From positions 1,550,001-1,614,000 of the forward strand of contig NZ_JAUSWY010000001.1 in NCBI RefSeq assembly GCF_030815585.1: DNA of 64,000 nt, given 5' to 3'. This document shows, piece after piece, positions 60,745 through 64,000 of this stretch (positions within the stretch are counted from its first letter, which is position 1; each line of letters starts with the position of its first letter). The position numbers were made by a program, and so were the translations under genes. This stretch comes from Arthrobacter pascens. Lineage in GTDB: Bacteria; Actinomycetota; Actinomycetes; Actinomycetales; Micrococcaceae. A model generated the notes under the pieces. It searched no databases. It was not told the DNA's origin and was given only the letters and a program-made list of their open reading frames with translations.

Positions 60745-61188
60745 ATGGCCAAGCCCACGAAGGCCCAGCGTGAGTGGCGTCCCGGGATGCCGAAGAAACG
60801 CCGTTCAACAAAGGTGATGTTCGCCTCCACCGTCCTGTTGCTCGAGGCCTTTGTGGCGTTCTTCGCCACGCTGGCAGTTTTCGGACTCAAACGCGGTGAG
60901 TTCCCGCCGGCCCTGATTCTGGGTGTTGGCATCGCCCTCAGCGTCGTCATGATCCTCGCCTGTGCGGTGTTGTCGAAGCCGTGGGGCGTAGCGTTGGGAT
61001 GGATTCTGCAGATCGTGCTGATCCTCACCGGCATCGTTGAGCCCATGATGTTCCTGGTAGGCGCGCTGTTCGGCCTGGCCTGGTGGTACGGCATCCGCAC
61101 TGGCATCAGGATCGACTCCGAGGCAGCCCAGCGGGAACGCGAGCAGGCAGAGTGGAAGGCAGCACACCCGGACGCGCAAGCTCCCTAG
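60745..61188 (+). CDS. DUF4233 membrane protein
   Basis: The 147-residue protein has four predicted helices: VMFASTVLLLEAFVAFFATL, PALILGVGIALSVVMILAC, WGVALGWILQIVLILTGIV and PMMFLVGALFGLAWWYGIR. The tail is basic to acidic and cytosolic. DUF4233 genes are found almost always next to folC in actinobacteria; function is unknown. ATG 60745 lies 3 bases after folC, so translation is tightly linked. Confidence 0.88.
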   Translation: MAKPTKAQREWRPGMPKKRRSTKVMFASTVLLLEAFVAFFATLAVFGLKRGEFPPALILGVGIALSVVMILACAVLSKPWGVALGWILQIVLILTGIVEPMMFLVGALFGLAWWYGIRTGIRIDSEAAQREREQAEWKAAHPDAQAP

Positions 61189-61260
61189 ACGCCCTGCCGT
61201 AGACGCCAGGCAGGACCCGTAGAATTGTCCCGAAACCCCCACCAACGCATTGGAGTACCT

Positions 61261-61680
61261 GTGAGCATTGAGCGCACCCTGGTTTTGATCAAGCCCGACG
61301 GCGTGGCCCGCAACCTCAGCGGCGCCATCCTGAGCCGCATCGAGGCCAAGGGATACACCCTGTCCGAGCTAAAGAAGGTGGATGCTAGCCGTGAGCTCCT
61401 GGAGCAGCATTACGAAGAGCACATCGGCAAGCCGTTCTACGAGCCGCTCGTGGAGTTCATGCTCAGCGGGCCGGTAGTTGCAGCGATCTTCGAAGGCCAC
61501 CGCGTCATTGAGGGATTCCGTGCGCTGGCCGGCACCACTGACCCCACAACCGCGGCCCCCGGAACCATCCGCGGCGACTTCGGCCGTGACTGGGGCTTGA
61601 AGGTGCAGCAGAACCTGGTGCACGGATCGGATTCCGTGGACTCCGCGGAACGCGAAATCAAGATCTGGTTCCAGGCCTAA
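61261..61680 (+). CDS. ndk: Nucleoside diphosphate kinase
   Basis: It exchanges γ-phosphates between NTPs and NDPs. The 139-residue protein has [20 protein letters not shown] at the start, [10 protein letters not shown], and the active-site [16 protein letters not shown] with phospho-acceptor His121. GTG at 61261 follows TTGGAG. It is the last gene before a very strong terminator. The longer frame from 61225 is not conserved-looking. Confidence 0.95.
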   Translation: MSIERTLVLIKPDGVARNLSGAILSRIEAKGYTLSELKKVDASRELLEQHYEEHIGKPFYEPLVEFMLSGPVVAAIFEGHRVIEGFRALAGTTDPTTAAPGTIRGDFGRDWGLKVQQNLVHGSDSVDSAEREIKIWFQA

Positions 61681-61694
61681 CAGCCACCCCTAAG

Positions 61695-61762
61695 CGCGAA
61701 CTGGCACGTATTGCCCTCAAATCCGGGTTCTGAGGGCAATAAGTGCCAGTTCGCGTTTTTTT
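61695..61762 (+). terminator. Long-stem rho-independent terminator of ndk
   Basis: CGCGAACTGGCAC plus TATTGCCCTCA (61695-61719) pairs with TGAGGGCAATA plus GTGCCAGTTCGCG (61731-61755) with one mismatch, 24 pairs in all. Seven T follow (61756-61762). It is longer than needed for termination and may be a dispersed palindromic repeat used as a terminator. Confidence 0.92.
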
Positions 61763-61790
61763 GTGCGCCCACTCGCGCAGGGAAGGTCGG

Positions 61791-62489
61791 CTAGAAGCCC
61801 GAGGTTCCCACAAACACCTGGATGAAGGCGAAGAAGATCGTCGCGACGGCGGCCACGTACAGCAGCGCCGTGATCATCCAGCCCGAGTCGCCGAGGATCC
61901 GGGATGCGCCGGCTGGTGCAGGAATGGCGCCTTGGGTGACGTTCCTGACCGTCACCCAGACGAAAAGCGGGATCATGGCAGCCCACACAATCATGCAGAA
62001 CGGGCACAGGATATGGATCTCATACAGGGCCTGGGACCACAGCCAGACCACAAATGCGAAGCCCAGGGTGACACCAGCCTGCAGCCCCAGCCAGTACCAG
62101 CGCGCGAAGGTGGCGCCGGACAGCAGCGCCATGCCCGTGGTGATGATCACCGCGAACGCCACAATGCCGATGAACATGTTGGGAAACCCGAAAACCGAAC
62201 TTTGCCAGGTCTGCATCACCTGGCCGCACGAGATCCAGGGACTAACGTCGCAGACAGTGGTGTGGTTGGGGTCCTTGAGAACCTCAAGTTTCTCCAGGAC
62301 CAGCGTCCCGGAGGCCAGCCAGCCTATGGCGCCCGTAATGACCATGAGCCAGCCAAGCGGCCGGTTGCGCGCCATTGGCGGTACGGCCCCGGCGGCCATG
62401 GGCTCCGGACCTGCCGTGGGCGCGGCTGCCGCGCTGCCGGTGCCGTCGACGGGGGAGATGCTGGTCATGGTTATTGGCGTCCTTTTCAT
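61791..62489 (-). CDS. Vitamin K epoxide reductase (VKOR) family protein
   Basis: The 232-residue membrane protein has four to five helices. Loop cysteines are Cys80 and Cys88 (TVCDVSPWISCGQV), and the active-site CPFC has Cys162/Cys165 (IHILCPFCMIVW). Ser/Trp positions around TWQSSVFGFPN fit the quinone pocket. In actinobacteria VKOR replaces DsbB, re-oxidising DsbA with menaquinone to form disulfides in secreted proteins. ATG 62489 has AGGAG six bases upstream. Convergent with ndk. Confidence 0.93.
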   Translation of the reverse strand: MKRTPITMTSISPVDGTGSAAAAPTAGPEPMAAGAVPPMARNRPLGWLMVITGAIGWLASGTLVLEKLEVLKDPNHTTVCDVSPWISCGQVMQTWQSSVFGFPNMFIGIVAFAVIITTGMALLSGATFARWYWLGLQAGVTLGFAFVVWLWSQALYEIHILCPFCMIVWAAMIPLFVWVTVRNVTQGAIPAPAGASRILGDSGWMITALLYVAAVATIFFAFIQVFVGTSGF

Positions 62490-62926
62490 CGGGTGCTCCT
62501 TGCCCGATTGTAACGCCGGCGGCTGGACACGGCGTTCAGCAGGCGCAAAATAGCAGACTGGTCCGGTGCCATTGCTTCCGCAGTCTTTTGGCCGGGGTGT
62601 GAGAGAATAAACGTGGCTGGAGGCCGATCCACATTCGGACTCCGGTCCGGTGGCTTATTCCCAAGACCGCCAATGATGAGCAGGGCAGCCTTTCGGATCC
62701 TCTGATCCGGCTTCCCGCAATTCCATTGGTCGGCACCTGGTTGTCTCGTGCAGAACAACGGGTTTCAGGACACGGCCGTCGGCTCCCACGGGCTGCCGCA
62801 CCCCCCTTGCCGGTGCGAACCTGGGAGTACCCAATTGACTTCTGTCAACGCCTGCGGGTTTTGACAATATGTGCCCCAATGGGTGCCGGATGTGGCGGTA
62901 CGTCAGGGGCAGGAGTGTTGCCACAT
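62490..62926 (+). other. Long upstream region/leader of rne
   Basis: No coding gene is convincing here. A GAATAA near 62607 could be a -10 element, giving a leader of about 300 nt. CGGATC-CTCT-GATCCG near 62694 is one small hairpin. Long 5' UTRs are known for RNase E genes in other bacteria; whether this one folds for autoregulation is open. Confidence 0.4.
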
Positions 62927-64000
62927 ATGGAAAATGAACAAGTACCAGCCGTTAATGACGATGCTGCGGCCGCGGACGCCCCTGAAGCGCCCAAGAAAGC
63001 CACCAGGACGCGGCGGAAGGCTGCACCGAAGGCCGGCGATGCCGGGAAGCCCGTCGTCGACCTGGCGGACGGCGCAACCGCGGACGCGGCGCAGGCATTG
63101 CCCATAGAGTCCGCCTCTGCGGAGACGGCCCCGCCAGAACCCAAAGCACCCGTCCGCCGCGCACGGGCACGCAAGAAGGCGGACGCGGCCGAACCACTGC
63201 CGGCCTTTGCTGCAGAGGCTGATGCGGGTCTCCCGGAGAACCCTGCCCTTCAGGAGAGCACGGTCCAGCCTCCTGCTCCCGAGGCCGCTGCCGAGATCCC
63301 GGCCCCGGAAGTTCAGGCTGACACCCCGCCGGTCCGGCGCCGCCGCGTAGCCACCCGAAAGACATCTGCCCCGGCTCCAGAGGCCGCAATTGCCCCTGAT
63401 GCCGCGTCGGAGGAGCCGCCTGTGGCCGCGGCAGCCACGGCCCCGGAAGAGTCTGTTCCCGCCACAGTTCCGGAAGCAGCACCCGAAGCGGGGGCCGAGG
63501 AAGCAGTTCCCGCTGAACCGGCCAGCCCCTTCGGTTCGCTTTTCCTGGAACCGTCGGCGACGTCGGTGCTGTTCCAGGCCCCGGACCTGAGTACCGTGGT
63601 CCGCTCCACTCCGGCTCCCGCTCCGGCCGCCGTTGAAGAACCTGAAGAGGACGACGCCGAAGACGGCGATGCTGACGATGCCAGCGGCCGCCGCAGGCGC
63701 CGTAGCCGTGGCCGCCGGGGGCGCAGCCGCACCGGCGACCGCGATCTCGAAGACGATGCTGAGGGCGCTGCCCGCGGCGAAGACAGTGCAGCCTCGGACG
63801 ACGCCGATGAGGAGTCAGCCGGCCAGCCTGAAGAGGGCGTGACGTCCCGCCGCCGTCGCCGTCGCCGCCGTGGCGACCAGGATCTTGAACTCACCGGCGG
63901 CGGGGATGACGATCCGCCCAACACCGTAACCCGCGTGCGCGCTCCGCGTGCTGCGAGCGAGCCCGTGGTCAGCAACCGGGTGACCAGCGTCAAGGGTTCC
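62927..64000 (+). CDS. rne: Ribonuclease E/G, N-terminal part
   Basis: Only 358 codons of the N-terminal extension are in the window; the catalytic S1/RNase domains lie beyond it. ATG 62927 follows AGGAG (11 bases). The sequence is low-complexity: Ala/Pro/Glu-rich stretches with blocks of basic residues (ATRTRRKAAPKAGD, GRRRRRSRGRRGRSR, SRRRRRRRR), typical RNA- and protein-binding tracts of actinobacterial RNase E. The last residues, NRVTSVKGS, are the usual lead into the conserved part. Position after ndk/VKOR matches related genomes. Confidence 0.85.
   Translation, partial: MENEQVPAVNDDAAAADAPEAPKKATRTRRKAAPKAGDAGKPVVDLADGATADAAQALPIESASAETAPPEPKAPVRRARARKKADAAEPLPAFAAEADAGLPENPALQESTVQPPAPEAAAEIPAPEVQADTPPVRRRRVATRKTSAPAPEAAIAPDAASEEPPVAAAATAPEESVPATVPEAAPEAGAEEAVPAEPASPFGSLFLEPSATSVLFQAPDLSTVVRSTPAPAPAAVEEPEEDDAEDGDADDASGRRRRRSRGRRGRSRTGDRDLEDDAEGAARGEDSAASDDADEESAGQPEEGVTSRRRRRRRRGDQDLELTGGGDDDPPNTVTRVRAPRAASEPVVSNRVTSVKGS

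Noticed and set aside
1..64000. CRISPR array, rRNA operon or restriction-modification/defence island
   Set aside because: No evenly spaced short repeats, no rRNA sequence and no recognisable cas, methylase or other defence gene set were found on either strand.

Overview
The window is high-GC chromosomal DNA that reads as an Arthrobacter/Pseudarthrobacter-type actinobacterium (Micrococcaceae). The support is the ClpP1-ClpP2-ClpX block after trigger factor, an ileS T-box with a very short specifier stem, the folC-DUF4233-ndk order just before an RNase E/G gene with a long acidic/Arg-rich N-terminus, a mycothiol-type nitroreductase homologue, a ~395-residue xylose isomerase, and mostly non-U-tract hairpin terminators. 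No rRNA operon or CRISPR array is present. This assignment is an inference from gene content.

Layout. 1-9.7 kb: SPFH protein (cut by the window edge), RNase P RNA, GapB-type GAPDH, secreted DUF1524 nuclease, def, tRNA-His, orn, an MptB-like GT-C mannosyltransferase, an AlkD-like protein, map and an aldose epimerase. 9.7-20.9 kb is a sugar-catabolism island. A LacI regulator plus esterase diverges from a three-gene operon (Gfo/Idh/MocA oxidoreductase, DUF993 protein, TIM-barrel isomerase), with two LacI-type operators between them. A third LacI-like site sits in the promoter of a nearby isomerase gene. xylB and xylA follow, with a divergent ROK regulator. 21.0-24.0 kb: a PAS-rich hybrid histidine kinase whose reading frame runs on into the catalytic domain of a tyrosine recombinase; the recombinase is itself frameshifted before its catalytic tyrosine. 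24.08-31.27 kb: tRNA-Arg and a decayed prophage end (tail/fibre genes broken many times, amidase intact, holin-like gene with an amber codon), bounded by a 20-bp direct repeat of the 5' end of the tRNA.

31.3-44.2 kb: SSB, a lipoprotein, EttA, TesB, truncated globin, MscS, an SDR-type epimerase, OsmC, PepN, a DUF1648 protein, RpiB and an Fpg/Nei glycosylase. 44.2-50 kb: tRNA-Gly, tRNA-Pro, tig, clpP1, clpP2, clpX and a nitroreductase-family protein that lacks the usual second active-site cysteine. 50-64 kb: valS, SDR, a membrane-anchored EEP protein, an esterase, T-box-ileS, folC, DUF4233, ndk, a VKOR-family protein and the 5' part of rne.

Most interesting: (i) the kinase-recombinase fusion beside a tRNA with a prophage remnant on its other side; (ii) the LacI-controlled Gfo/Idh-DUF993-isomerase cluster, whose substrate cannot be read from sequence but whose families suggest keto-sugar or aldonate chemistry; (iii) the structured non-coding block at 25.1-25.4 kb; and (iv) the CPFA active site in the nitroreductase homologue. 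Frame disruptions are confined to the mobile region while all flanking host genes are open, which argues for real decay rather than poor sequence.
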